The notes under the pieces: model-generated
What the model saw: the letters and a program-made list of their open reading frames with translations, nothing else
The model's database searches: none
What the model was told of the DNA's origin: nothing
NCBI GenBank assembly: GCA_964017235.1
Contig: OZ024935.1
Location: 33,645,596 to 33,709,595, forward strand
Reading direction: 5' to 3'
DNA length: 64,000 nt
Source: Sabellastarte sp. h YS-2021
Taxonomy: Eukaryota; Annelida; Polychaeta; Sabellida; Sabellidae
Part shown: piece after piece, positions 33,811-43,281 of the stretch
Position numbering within the stretch: position 1 is the first letter of the stretch
Layout: every line of letters starts with the position of its first letter
Translations under genes and position numbers: made by a program

Positions 33811-36697
33811 CTAGTATCTTGTACCACTCCTTTGTAGCTAACTGCCTTGGATCCATTCGACTACTTGCTGTGTAGAAAGAAAGATTCCTAATGCATGAAT
33901 ACTGAATATACGGACATATTGAGGTGTCAAAATGTTTCCTAATATTTTTATATACAACATTCTTTACCATAAAAAATTCACTTATCCAGTTGTGCTTATT
34001 ATTTAGTTTTTCTTGTAGAATTTCTTCAGTGATGAAATTTCCGTTTTCATCAAATAGATCTTTCACATGGATAAATCCACTGTTTAACCAATTTCTAAAG
34101 AAAAGGCATTTATTTTTTGATTTGAAGTATTCGTTCCCCCAAATTGGTTGAGAGAACATTTCAATTTCTTTCATTTTATTAACAGGTTTAATAAGTTTAC
34201 ATGAGTTATGTGATATAAAAACTTGTTGGTAAAATTTTGGTATTCTGCTCATCACATCAAAACTTTCAATTTTTCGGAAATTCATTTTAAGTAAAGTATT
34301 AAGCTCAATGCCAATTGCTTTTAAGTATATCTGTAATACCTCTGTTGTTTTCTCAGGTTTATTTATGTATCTCGTAACCCAAGAGGCCTTTAAAGCAGAA
34401 TGCTTTGATTCAATATCTGTTATGTTCAGCCCACCATTTTCAATTTTTGTAATCACAGCATTTTTACAAATTTTATGTGTTTTACCCCATAAAAAATTGA
34501 AGATCATGCTTTCCAGCTTATTGATAACATAAGGTGGAGTGAAGATTACTGTCATATTATGGATCAGTTTGGGTATAATTGCATTATTTATGATTGTTGC
34601 TTTGCCGTATAGTGAGAGATTCCTGTTTCCCCATACTGATATTATATTTTCAATGTCACTTAACTTTTGTTCCCAGTTCTTGATTTCACAGATGTCTTCA
34701 TCTTTGTCAATGTAGATACCTAGGCAGCGTATCGGACCATTGTTAAACAGTATCCCTTCAAAGGTGTCAGAGTTATTTTTTAATTGACCAAGCCACATAC
34801 CTTCACATTTGTCAATATTTAGTTCTAGGCCTGATACGGTTTCAAAATTCTTTACCATTTTAATTGAATTTTTAACAGACTGTTTATCACTCAGTGTAAG
34901 AGTTGTATCATCAGCATATTGAATTACATGCGATGATTTGCGAAAAAGTGTTATTCCATTTATGTTTTTTTCTCTTTTTATTTCAGTTGCCAGGAATTCT
35001 ACAGCAAGAATAAATAGAAGTGCTGATACTGCACACCCTTGTCTTACTCCTCTGTTCATTATTGCTTCTTTAGAGATCCATCCATTATTTTTAACACTAA
35101 AACTTGGTTTATTATACAAAATTCTAATCCATTTTATAAAGTTATCCCCAAAGTTGTACTTTCTTAAACATTCAAATAAGAATTTCCAATCCAAGGTATC
35201 AAAAGCCTTTTTAAAGTCCAGGCAAAGAATTGCTCCAGGTTTGTTAAAATCTTCACAGTACTTAATAATGTCCATAATATGTCTTGCGCTGATACCAATA
35301 TATCTATTTTTAACATAGCCAGTTTGATCATCTGAAATTAAATTTGGAATCACTTTCTGAAGACGTCTAGCTAAAACAAATGCCAGAATCTTATAATCAC
35401 AATTAGTCAGACTAATGGGCCTATAATTTTTCAACAATGTCTTATCTCCCTTTTTAAAAATAAGAGTAATTATTGACTTTTTCGTACTGTCTGGTAAGGA
35501 TCCTTTCTCAAATGTCTCATTTATCATTTCAAAATAAAGGGAATCTAGTTGATCCCAGAAAGTTTGAAAGAATTCCGACGTTAAACCATCTGTACCAGGG
35601 GACCTATTTAGCTTTAAATTTTTAACAACATCGTAAATCTCCTCCTTAGTAATCAAGTTTTCACAGAACTTTTGCTCATTTGATGATAATGTTTTTGTTC
35701 CAGTAAAATTATTTAAATATTTATTTATAGTATTTTGTGGTATGTTTCTCCTTTTATATAAACTTTCATAAAACCTTAAAGTTTCTTTTAATATTCCTCT
35801 GTTATCTTTTATCAATCTTCCATTCTGGTTTATTTTTATTAGTACATTGGATGCCTGTCTTTGTTTTTCCAGTGTTAAAAAGTATTTTGATGGAATATCA
35901 CCATATTTTATCCATTTTGCTCTGGCTCTAATTTGGTTACCTTTGTGTTTAAAATCAAAATAACGCTTCTGTTTGCTCAACAATTCACTATTTCTAATTT
36001 GTAGTGCTTCAAGTTCAGTTTTATCATCATTATCTAAATTAGGTTTTGTTTTAAATAACACTATTTTTTCATGCACTTGATCCAATTCTTTTTGTATGTT
36101 CTGTATTGAAATTGATCTTTCTAGAGATTTACTGGTACAATAAGAAATTGTGCATTCTTTAATGTTTATTTTGACCATCTCCCATGTAAGTTGTTTTGAG
36201 TTTAACGATTTACATTCATTTATAGTGTTTTTTATAGTATTGTTTATTACTTTAATATACTCTGGTTCGTTTAACACAGAATTGTTAATCTTCCAATAGC
36301 CAGGCCCTTTTTCGCCACAATCAGTTTTGAAATTTAATTTTAAAGCTGAATGGTCAACCACTCCTGGATTTTTAACTGGTTGAGTGATAGCTAAGTTTTT
36401 AATTTCAAACTGAAAATTACTTGAGAAGAATATATAGTCTAGCCTGCTGTGAGAATTAGATTTTTTGTCTTGATATGTATACCCCTGTTTTCCAGAGTTA
36501 AATGATTTCCAACTGTCAGTAAGTTTACATTTTTTTAAAAGGTTTTCAAGAGATTGCACACTTTTGTCAGCACGTATTGATATTGGGAACCTGTCAGACA
36601 AATTCATACAGCAATTGAAGTCACCAGCTATAACTACGTTTTCCATGTTTATTACATGTGTACACAGCAGTTGGTGTAATTCATCAAAGAATACCAC
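33740..36697 (-). CDS. LINE ORF2 central part: endonuclease C-terminus and reverse transcriptase
   Basis: 985 codons open. Residues about 20-110: the second half of the endonuclease (VVIAGDFNCCMN, SRLDYIFFS, DHSALKLNF). Residues about 360-640: reverse transcriptase with LDFKKAFD and the QYADDTT catalytic box. The remainder is the thumb and connection region (LSLYGKATIIN, WGKTHK). The frame is lost in an A-run near 33805; the zinc-knuckle end continues in another frame. Confidence 0.93.
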   Translation of the reverse strand: MVFFDELHQLLCTHVINMENVVIAGDFNCCMNLSDRFPISIRADKSVQSLENLLKKCKLTDSWKSFNSGKQGYTYQDKKSNSHSRLDYIFFSSNFQFEIKNLAITQPVKNPGVVDHSALKLNFKTDCGEKGPGYWKINNSVLNEPEYIKVINNTIKNTINECKSLNSKQLTWEMVKINIKECTISYCTSKSLERSISIQNIQKELDQVHEKIVLFKTKPNLDNDDKTELEALQIRNSELLSKQKRYFDFKHKGNQIRARAKWIKYGDIPSKYFLTLEKQRQASNVLIKINQNGRLIKDNRGILKETLRFYESLYKRRNIPQNTINKYLNNFTGTKTLSSNEQKFCENLITKEEIYDVVKNLKLNRSPGTDGLTSEFFQTFWDQLDSLYFEMINETFEKGSLPDSTKKSIITLIFKKGDKTLLKNYRPISLTNCDYKILAFVLARRLQKVIPNLISDDQTGYVKNRYIGISARHIMDIIKYCEDFNKPGAILCLDFKKAFDTLDWKFLFECLRKYNFGDNFIKWIRILYNKPSFSVKNNGWISKEAIMNRGVRQGCAVSALLFILAVEFLATEIKREKNINGITLFRKSSHVIQYADDTTLTLSDKQSVKNSIKMVKNFETVSGLELNIDKCEGMWLGQLKNNSDTFEGILFNNGPIRCLGIYIDKDEDICEIKNWEQKLSDIENIISVWGNRNLSLYGKATIINNAIIPKLIHNMTVIFTPPYVINKLESMIFNFLWGKTHKICKNAVITKIENGGLNITDIESKHSALKASWVTRYINKPEKTTEVLQIYLKAIGIELNTLLKMNFRKIESFDVMSRIPKFYQQVFISHNSCKLIKPVNKMKEIEMFSQPIWGNEYFKSKNKCLFFRNWLNSGFIHVKDLFDENGNFITEEILQEKLNNKHNWISEFFMVKNVVYKNIRKHFDTSICPYIQYSCIRNLSFYTASSRMDPRQLATKEWYKILVEKKSKKTIHTKYVAKKIKSGYL

Positions 36698-36738
36698 CCT
36701 ATCTGAATCAGAATTTGGAGCATATACTGAAACAAAAC

Positions 36739-37056
36739 TTAAGAAATAATTTTTTTTTCGGTATTAACTATAAGGATTCTACCATCTTTGCTTGCAAAAG
36801 TACTCATAATGTCACCTTCAAAACCTAACCTAAAAAGAATTGCTACACCTCTGCTGTGACTAGAATCAGAAGGAGCAATGAATGAATTTCCTTTCCAACC
36901 TACTTTAAAAAGTGGCTCAAAAGCTTTAGTGCAAAATGTTTCCTGCAATAATACAACATCAAATTTTTGTGAGTCAAACCATGAGTAGAGTTTATGTCTT
37001 TTACTTTGATCATTTAGACCACGGCAGTTATATGTGACTATGGATAAGTTACTCAT
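36739..37056 (-). CDS. LINE ORF2 5' part: APE endonuclease N-terminus
   Basis: Starts at ATG 37054-37056. MSNLSIVTYNCRGLND and DVVLLQETFC are the first two endonuclease blocks (catalytic N and E). The frame stops at IS after an A-run at about 36747-36755; the domain continues in the next frame from about 36730 (VSVYAPNSDSD... then VVFFDEL). Confidence 0.9.
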   Translation of the reverse strand: MSNLSIVTYNCRGLNDQSKRHKLYSWFDSQKFDVVLLQETFCTKAFEPLFKVGWKGNSFIAPSDSSHSRGVAILFRLGFEGDIMSTFASKDGRILIVNTEKKIIS

Positions 37057-37486
37057 TGTTGTTCTTTTCTATTATAGTTTCCTTCAATGCAGTCAGAATC
37101 TTGCCCATCTTGTTTTTCCCAGGCCATGCACTTTTCTTCACCACAAAACATTGCTCTTTTGTTAACCCTGTAGACCAGAATAGATCTCCTGGAACAGCTT
37201 CGGCTATCACTCCTTCTGACTCAATGAGCGACTTGCAGAAATCTGGACAACATTCTGCCTTTGCAGAGAGAATCTCCTCCATGGCTTTTTCTTTCTGGTC
37301 TGTCCAGTTGGGGTTGTATGGTAGGAAGCTAGCTTCAACTTTTGCCTGAAAGGCTGTCTTTGCTTCTAGGATCCTCTCTGCAACTTTATCGCTTCCTGTT
37401 TGTATAGCCTTTTTGTACTGATAGGCATGTTCTGCAGATTTATGTAGCATGCCATAGAGCTTAATATCACAAGGATAAAAATTGCT
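37049..37486 (-). CDS. LINE ORF1 fragment encoding a NADAR (YbiA-like) domain
   Basis: The frame opens upstream of the first ATG (37448-37450): the codons before it read SNFYPCDIKLYG, so the true start was lost with the 5' truncation near 37486. Visible NADAR hallmarks in order: SNFYP, SAEHAYQYKKA, AERILEA, NPNW...K, M..IL.AK, EAVPGDLFWSTGL, WPGKNKMGKILTALK. NADAR proteins cleave N-glycosidic bonds in riboflavin intermediates or ADP-ribosyl derivatives; what it would do in a LINE is unknown. The stop TAA lies inside the start of ORF2 (ATGAGTAA). Domain call by motif memory; a profile search would settle it. Confidence 0.75.
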   Translation of the reverse strand, partial: SNFYPCDIKLYGMLHKSAEHAYQYKKAIQTGSDKVAERILEAKTAFQAKVEASFLPYNPNWTDQKEKAMEEILSAKAECCPDFCKSLIESEGVIAEAVPGDLFWSTGLTKEQCFVVKKSAWPGKNKMGKILTALKETIIEKNNNE

Positions 37487-38142
37487 GTTATCACTGTTGA
37501 GTAAATTACTTTTAACTTCAAAAGTATTACATTTAGAGTATTTTGTTTCAATATATTATTCACCTATTTCGGAGTCAGCTATAACATAGTGAAGTTCCAG
37601 ACCTGTGGCTCATTGCATAGCTGAGTAATAGCTACTTTGAAGTTCACACTGTTGAGTAAATCAGTTGTAATTGGAAAACTATTGCATTTACAGAAATTTG
37701 TGTAAATATGTTATTCAGCTACTTTTGGGTCAGCTATAACATAGTGAAATTACAGACCTGTAGCTCATGCCACAACTGAGCAATAGCTATTTTCAGGTAC
37801 TGACTGTTGAGTAAATGACTTGTAACTTGAAAAATATTGCATTTGGAGTATTTTGTTAAAATATGTTGTTCACCTACTTTTGGGTCAGCTATAACATCGT
37901 GAAATTACAGACTTATAGCTCATGGCATAGCTGAGCAATAGCTATTTTCAGGTTCTCACTATTGAGTAAATCAGTTGTAACTTGAAAACTATTGCATTTA
38001 CAGTATTTTGCTTAAATATGTTGTTCACCTAATTTTGGGTCAGCTATAACATAGAACAAATTCAGACATGTAGCTCATTGCATAGCTGAGTAATAACTAC
38101 TTTGAGGTTATCACTGTTGAGTAAATCAGTTATAACGTGAAA
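37487..38142 (+). repeat. Outer tandem array, 158-bp units, between LINE and CAC-ended transposon
   Basis: About four units of TGAGTAAATCAGTTGTAACT... through GGGTCAGCTATAACATAG and ATAGCTGAGTAATAGC. It is interrupted exactly at GTGAAA by the transposon end at 38143. Confidence 0.88.
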
Positions 38143-38940
38143 CACAGTAGTTTTCTCCAAGTGTGTTTAGTTAACTTAGCAGAAAAATCTCTCACACACA
38201 GAACACTGATGTACACATCCCCCTCCCCAAAACCCACAGCATTACACACACTTCATTTTGTGTGGGGAGTGATGTCACAAAATATGCATTAAAATTAGAG
38301 TTTATATTGTCAAAGTAAAAATAGTTTTACCCAATTTTTTTTGAAAAAAATAGTCTTTATTAAAAGAATGATATCTTATTATTAAATTAATAAAAATACA
38401 TTAATAAAAACTACTTAATTTATACTGTAAAACGAGCACATTCCATTGTATCTGCATCCAGAAAACTATAACTCAAAGTGTCACAAAGTTATAAAAGTTA
38501 CCATTTTATTTTCAAAGATTTTAATATGAACCGAAGTTTTAATTGATATTAAAATTACACCACCACAAGCTACTAGATGTGTTGATTCTGATGGTGTAAC
38601 TATTATATGCTTTCCACTTTTTTGTTACAAGAAAAGCTAAAATGAAAAGTACTTACAATGGAGAAGTGGCTTACTTAAACAGGTGTTGGTTTCTAATACA
38701 TAGTGTACACAAAGTGATATATCCTGGTTAGAGTCTACAGAAGCAGAGTGATAAGAAAAATATTACTTTGTGGATAATTGATGCAAGCTTTCAATTTAAT
38801 TATCCTTTAAGACATGGTCATTTTTTTATTTATCACAATAGTTGTAGCAGCTGTTGATTACCACGTAATGATACACAAATAGAGTTGATTAAACAGCAGT
38901 TTTTGCAGTCTAATATTTAGAAATTATGCGCTATTCCAAT

Positions 38941-41900
38941 TTAATTCTTGTCTTTTGCCACTCTGGGCTTGATAATGTTTTTTTGTACAAATGGATGGGT
39001 TATTGTATGATGTTCCTGCATGATATAAAATAACCTTTTCTCTGCTTGTGGAACATGGCACATGGTGCGCTCTAATTTGTTGAATTCCCTGTGAATTGCT
39101 TCCCCACCTTGTTCTCCATGAAGTGCCATGCCAAACCCATATTTTGTCATCCACTGGGGAATGTGATCTTCTAAAAACTGCATCTTTGGTATCACACAGT
39201 TGGGGAAATGTTTCCTGTAAAAGAACATATATTTTGTGATGGTGATATCTATTTTGTCAAGATCTTCTTTGGTTGCTGGGTTCATATGACCAACCATTTC
39301 ATGGACAGCAGCAAACAAATAATTCAGCTTTCTAAATTTTGTAACTATTGTTGAAATTGTCTCATTTATATCTTCATTTCCCAGTAATTCACACATTTTT
39401 TCCTGCAAGCTTGACCACAAATCATCTTGGACATCTTGCTTGACATATTTTGAGCACTGGTTTCCAACAAAAGATCTAGAATGGTATGCTTGTTGAACAA
39501 TGTGATGGCGCTTCAAGACCTTTTGAACCTCAGAAACTAATGGACCACTAAAGATACTGAGAGTTGGGACTGGTTTCTTAAGTTTATTTTTTAAACTTGC
39601 TATAAATGACTCAAATTCTGAAGCTTCTTTTTTGGTCAATCCTGAATTAACATCTGTTGTCTCACGTAGATACCCAAGTTGGTTTCGGATTTGTCTTCGA
39701 TTTCTTAAATTTTGGATGTACACATGAAACACTGTGTTATCCAGTTTTGCCTTTGACATTTCTATTTCAGATGCAATCCGGAGATCTATTTCATGGAGTT
39801 CTTTTTCAAGTAGGTCATGGTGCTTTTTCACAATGCCGAGAAGTATGTGCAAATAAGGCGGGCAGACTTTAGATATGTTTATATCCCATAATGGCTCATG
39901 GATAGCATTATGAAAATGTGAGGCATGTTGTAATTTGGCCTTTCCCTTTTTGAGGAAGTTTTCATGATCACGTTTTGTCCCTATTAGTGTTCTGACACTG
40001 GAATGACCTCTTTGACATAATGAAGTCTGCATCTCTTCAGTTTTGGCTAGACACCACAGACAAAAGTATCTTCCTCTTGCACCTGACAGGCCATAAATCG
40101 CTGACAAAAATGCGTAGTCCACAAAGAGAAATAAGCGTATTCTCTTTCGCTTCCAGTGTTCTTTCTGTAGTTCCTGGATTTGATCTGTATAAATAGCTGT
40201 TAATTTTGCAAGATTTTCATGAAGGTCTTTTGCTGGCATACAAGCAATGACAATGGTATTCTGTTTCGCATTTGGTCTTTCCAAATTGCATACTTGGAGA
40301 CACAATTTGAATGACTTTCCACCATGATCACCACCGAGTTTCACCCATATCTCATTTTCAGGCATACTATCTTTCCACACTAACATATTTGCCTTTTTGT
40401 AGTTGTGTAGCAATTCTTTCAAAAATTGGGTTAGGTCTTTTATATATACTACAGGAACCTCAACTTCTGCAAGCCCACCAGAGCTTTTACATCCAACATC
40501 ATCCTTTACTTTAGCTTTTATCATTACAGTTGATAGGTGACCAGAAAGCAGAAACTTCCTTTCATCCCTTAATGATTTTTCACTTTCACACTGAACACCT
40601 AGACCTTGTGATAAAAAGCGCTTCTGCATGCGGTGCTGTGACCAAGTCAAATTCAATGATGTTTTCATTGCCAATGCGACACGCTTTGAGAGAAAACTCT
40701 TTTGCTTGACACCTGCTCTAGCACAAATGTCCAATCGACATTTCTTCGGTATTCTTCCAAGTTCAGAAGCTTGTTGCTTTTGGTGAGATTCAACATCTTG
40801 ACCTGCAATAAGTGAACGATATTGTGAAATTTCTTTTGCCCTTCTTCTTTTCAAAGGTGATTTTGTATGGCTAGATGTTTTTCTTGCTTTTATGAGCCTT
40901 TTCAATAGAATTGGTTGACCACCAGTTTTACATCGTATGGTGCTTTTGTCTTTGGCAAATGTTAACTTTCTCTTTGTAAGGTGAGTATGAATTCTTTCTT
41001 CTTCTTTAGATAGTGGGGATGAGATGGATCTTTGTAATGGGTTTACTATTGACGTTTCTTGAGTTGAAATTGATGTATCTGACATATTCTGAATTGGTGA
41101 AGTCTGTGTTTCTATTTCCATCTTGTGTTCCCCAGGGTTTTGACGGCCATGTGGAGTGCTGTGTAGTTGATATTCTGTTGCTAGATCTGAAACAGTACTA
41201 TCCAAACTGTCAGATATTGTTGCATGAGTTTGACAGCTATGTAATGGTAAATTTGAGAGTGAACCAATATAATTACATTTCGGACACTTTACTTCAAGAT
41301 TTTTCACTTGTTCAGTAAATCTGTCATCAGATTTTCTGACATCACATTGTTCAATAACAGTTTGACAGGTAGGGCAATCAGCAATATTGCTATCTTTATG
41401 TTTGAAGTGATCCGACAAACAATGTGAACAAAAGTAATGGTCACATATAGTTCTAAGAGACTGAAGAGAGTACACATCTTGGCAAATTTCACAAGTAAAT
41501 GTCTTACTTTGAGATGCTGGCATGTTTTGAATTTCAAATTCCATATCTGCAACTCCCTCATGTTCTTCAAAAAGACTGCTAAAAATGTTTTTCTCTTTTT
41601 TTTGCCTTTGTTTTGGTCTACCTTGTTTTTTAGATGCCTGAGGTCTGCCTCCTGTTTTCTTTGATGTGTATGCATTACATACAATACAATTGTATCTCTT
41701 GTGAGAAGTCCATATTTTATTAACTGTAGTAGCTTTCTCCTTCTCCCCTAGAAATGTTTCTTTATTCATCTTTGTATCATCAGACATAACCTTGGCTTTC
41801 TTCATTTTGTTATAGCATGGGCAACACATAATTTTTGGATGCAATTCAGTATCACAAGTAATATCCAAACCAAAGAAAATATAAATTTCATCTTTCACAT

Positions 41901-42012
41901 TTTCACAGACTCTTTGTGGAGTTTTTTTCCTAATCTGTTGTTCTGTAAGTGCTCTTTTACTGCATATTCTACACATATTTAACAAACATTTTTTGTGATA
42001 GTCAAAAGACAT
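38941..42012 (-). CDS. RAG1-N-like transposase: zinc region, RING finger, C2H2 finger, DDE-like core
   Basis: Intact 1023-codon ORF. Residues 9-66: cysteine-rich block C9, CRIC (14-17), VKDEIYIFFGLDI and HPKIMCCPC (58-66), matching the layout of the RAG1 N-terminal zinc region. Residues 122-133: two GRP AT-hook-like motifs. Residues 174-216: C3HC4 RING (C174, C177, C190, H192, C195, C198, C213, C216). Residues 243-263: C243-C246-H258-H263 finger directly after it, as in RAG1. Residues 555-660: KLGGDHGGKSFKLCLQV (D563) and FVDYAFLSAIYGLSGARG followed by CLWC (D633, C652, C655). Residues 960-985: MALHGEQGGEAIHREFNKL (E967 or E971). These are candidate catalytic residues. It resembles the N-RAG-TP protein described in Aplysia (Panchin and Moroz). 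Core homology to RAG1 is inferred, not computed. Confidence 0.85.
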   Translation of the reverse strand: MSFDYHKKCLLNMCRICSKRALTEQQIRKKTPQRVCENVKDEIYIFFGLDITCDTELHPKIMCCPCYNKMKKAKVMSDDTKMNKETFLGEKEKATTVNKIWTSHKRYNCIVCNAYTSKKTGGRPQASKKQGRPKQRQKKEKNIFSSLFEEHEGVADMEFEIQNMPASQSKTFTCEICQDVYSLQSLRTICDHYFCSHCLSDHFKHKDSNIADCPTCQTVIEQCDVRKSDDRFTEQVKNLEVKCPKCNYIGSLSNLPLHSCQTHATISDSLDSTVSDLATEYQLHSTPHGRQNPGEHKMEIETQTSPIQNMSDTSISTQETSIVNPLQRSISSPLSKEEERIHTHLTKRKLTFAKDKSTIRCKTGGQPILLKRLIKARKTSSHTKSPLKRRRAKEISQYRSLIAGQDVESHQKQQASELGRIPKKCRLDICARAGVKQKSFLSKRVALAMKTSLNLTWSQHRMQKRFLSQGLGVQCESEKSLRDERKFLLSGHLSTVMIKAKVKDDVGCKSSGGLAEVEVPVVYIKDLTQFLKELLHNYKKANMLVWKDSMPENEIWVKLGGDHGGKSFKLCLQVCNLERPNAKQNTIVIACMPAKDLHENLAKLTAIYTDQIQELQKEHWKRKRIRLFLFVDYAFLSAIYGLSGARGRYFCLWCLAKTEEMQTSLCQRGHSSVRTLIGTKRDHENFLKKGKAKLQHASHFHNAIHEPLWDINISKVCPPYLHILLGIVKKHHDLLEKELHEIDLRIASEIEMSKAKLDNTVFHVYIQNLRNRRQIRNQLGYLRETTDVNSGLTKKEASEFESFIASLKNKLKKPVPTLSIFSGPLVSEVQKVLKRHHIVQQAYHSRSFVGNQCSKYVKQDVQDDLWSSLQEKMCELLGNEDINETISTIVTKFRKLNYLFAAVHEMVGHMNPATKEDLDKIDITITKYMFFYRKHFPNCVIPKMQFLEDHIPQWMTKYGFGMALHGEQGGEAIHREFNKLERTMCHVPQAEKRLFYIMQEHHTITHPFVQKNIIKPRVAKDKN

Positions 42013-42375
42013 CTTTAAGACTTGTTTGTGTCAGATTTTAAAATAACACTTCAAAGAATTGAAAACAACATCTATTTTCTCAATATCTTCTCTTATATCA
42101 CTCACTGTACTTGCAGCATGTATTAAAACTGCACAGAAATAGATCAAGCTGCTTTGGCAATCCTTAGACACCAACACTTACACCACCCCAAACATGAAAC
42201 AAATAACCCATGGTACTACACATAACCAAAAAGGCCACATAAAAAAAATATTAAAAGTAACTCCCAATATGGCCATTAATCAGCCCATTTTTAGATTAAA
42301 ATCCATGGGATAGTTTAAAATCTGTAATTTAAAAGTCCAACACTTGCACCTTCCCTAGAGTTAAAAGGCATAATT

Positions 42376-42830
42376 ACATACTTACCAACCCACAAACAGA
42401 CAAACCCAATACCAAACATAACCCCCAAATAACAAACCCAGTACCAAACCTAATACCCAACTACCCCAAAAAAACCCAACCCCAGTAACCACCAACCAAC
42501 AAACACCCAAACCCAAAAGTAGATAGAACCCATGCCAACGAACTGACAAACTATTTAGCAAACACAATCCCCCATTATTGAAAGCAAAACTAGTTCCATG
42601 GTTATATTTTCCAAATTTTTGTGATTAGAAATGACTATTTAAAATTGAATATTTCCATAAAAAAATTTCTGCTACAAATAAGTTTCCCAGCCATGAAAAA
42701 AGAAAAATGTTTAAATTATGATGTGGATTTGAAAATATATAAAATAATTATTCAATTTAGGATATTATGTGTCACTTTGTGTTTCGCTTTTGTTTAACAG
42801 TGGGTTTGTCTGTTTGTTGGGTGAGTAAGT
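42376..42830. repeat. Imperfect inverted repeat around AT-rich DNA, related to the minisatellite
   Basis: The left arm (42376-42420, ACTTACCAACCCACAAACAG...) is the reverse complement, with a few mismatches, of 42796-42830 (GTGGGTTTGTCTGTTTGTTG...). Between them is about 370 bp of AT-rich unique sequence. The minisatellite seems to have grown from the right arm. Confidence 0.65.
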
Positions 42831-42858
42831 TGTGTTTGTCTGTTTGTCTGTCTGAACA

Positions 42859-43195
42859 AGTTATGTTTGGCATGGGGTTTGTCTGTTTGTCCGTCTCAAC
42901 AAGTTATGTTTGGCATGGGGTTTGTCTGTTTGTACGTCTCAACAAGTTATGTTTGGCATGGGGTTTGTCTGTTTGTACGTCTCGACAGGTTATGTTTGGC
43001 ATGGGGTTTGTCTGTCCGTCTCAACAAGTTATGTTTGGCATGGGGTTTGTCTGTTTGTACGTCTCAACAAGTTATGTTTGGCATGGGGTTTGTCTGTTTG
43101 TACGTCTTGACAGGTTATGTTTGGCATGGGGTTTGTCTGTTTGTCCGTCTCAACAAGTTATGTTTGGCATGGGGTTTGTCTGTTTGTCCACATAG
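42859..43195. repeat. 43-bp minisatellite, about eight copies
   Basis: The unit starts GTTATGTTTGGCATGGGG and continues TTTGTCTGTTTGTACGTCTC. Starts at 42859, 42902, 42945, 42988, 43024 (7-bp deletion in the unit before), 43067, 43110, 43153. Because 43 is not a multiple of three and the unit lacks stops, all plus-strand frames stay open; these ORFs are not genes. Confidence 0.9.
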
Positions 43196-43281
43196 CTGAT
43201 TAATTGTTTTTGGAATATTTGGTAGTCCTGAAAAGGACTGTTATAGTTAGTCCTGAAAAGGACTGTTTACTGCAACAGGAC

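Larger units (their letters stand above)
32491..37486 (-). mobile_element. 5'-truncated L1/Tx1-like LINE inserted in a tandem repeat
   Basis: Limits are set by the flanking 158-bp repeat units: left flank ends ...CTACTTTTGGGT (about 32475), right flank starts ...TTATCACTGTTGAGTAAAT (37487 on). About 80 bp of a repeat unit is missing between the two flanks, so insertion came with a target deletion or later recombination. Length about 5.0 kb. Confidence 0.8.
33226..37486 (-). pseudogene. L1/Tx1-type LINE coding region: truncated ORF1 (NADAR-like) plus ORF2 with two frame breaks
   Basis: Coding part of a non-LTR retrotransposon read on the minus strand. ORF1 remnant: 37049-37486. ORF2: 37056 down to 33226, about 3.8 kb. 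ORF2 holds an APE-type endonuclease (TYNCRGLNDQSKR, LLQETFC, GDFNC, LDYIFFS), a reverse transcriptase (SPGTDGLTSEFF, NYRPISL, LDFKKAFDTLDW, GVRQGCAVSALLF, QYADDTT) and a C-terminal CCHC zinc knuckle (CSVC...H...C). ORF2 is open in three frames; the two breaks lie in A-runs near 36750 and 33805. The copy reads as a recently dead element, or as one with length errors in homopolymers. There is no RNase H domain, as usual for L1-like clades. Clade assignment is from motifs only. Confidence 0.9.

Noticed and set aside
34938-36749. Plus-strand ORFs opposite the LINE
   Set aside because: Antisense shadows of ORF2; the minus strand carries the RT motifs.
42767-43199. Long plus-strand ORFs of 66-142 codons
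   Set aside because: They are translations of the 43-bp minisatellite in successive frames; repetitive, with no domain or start context.
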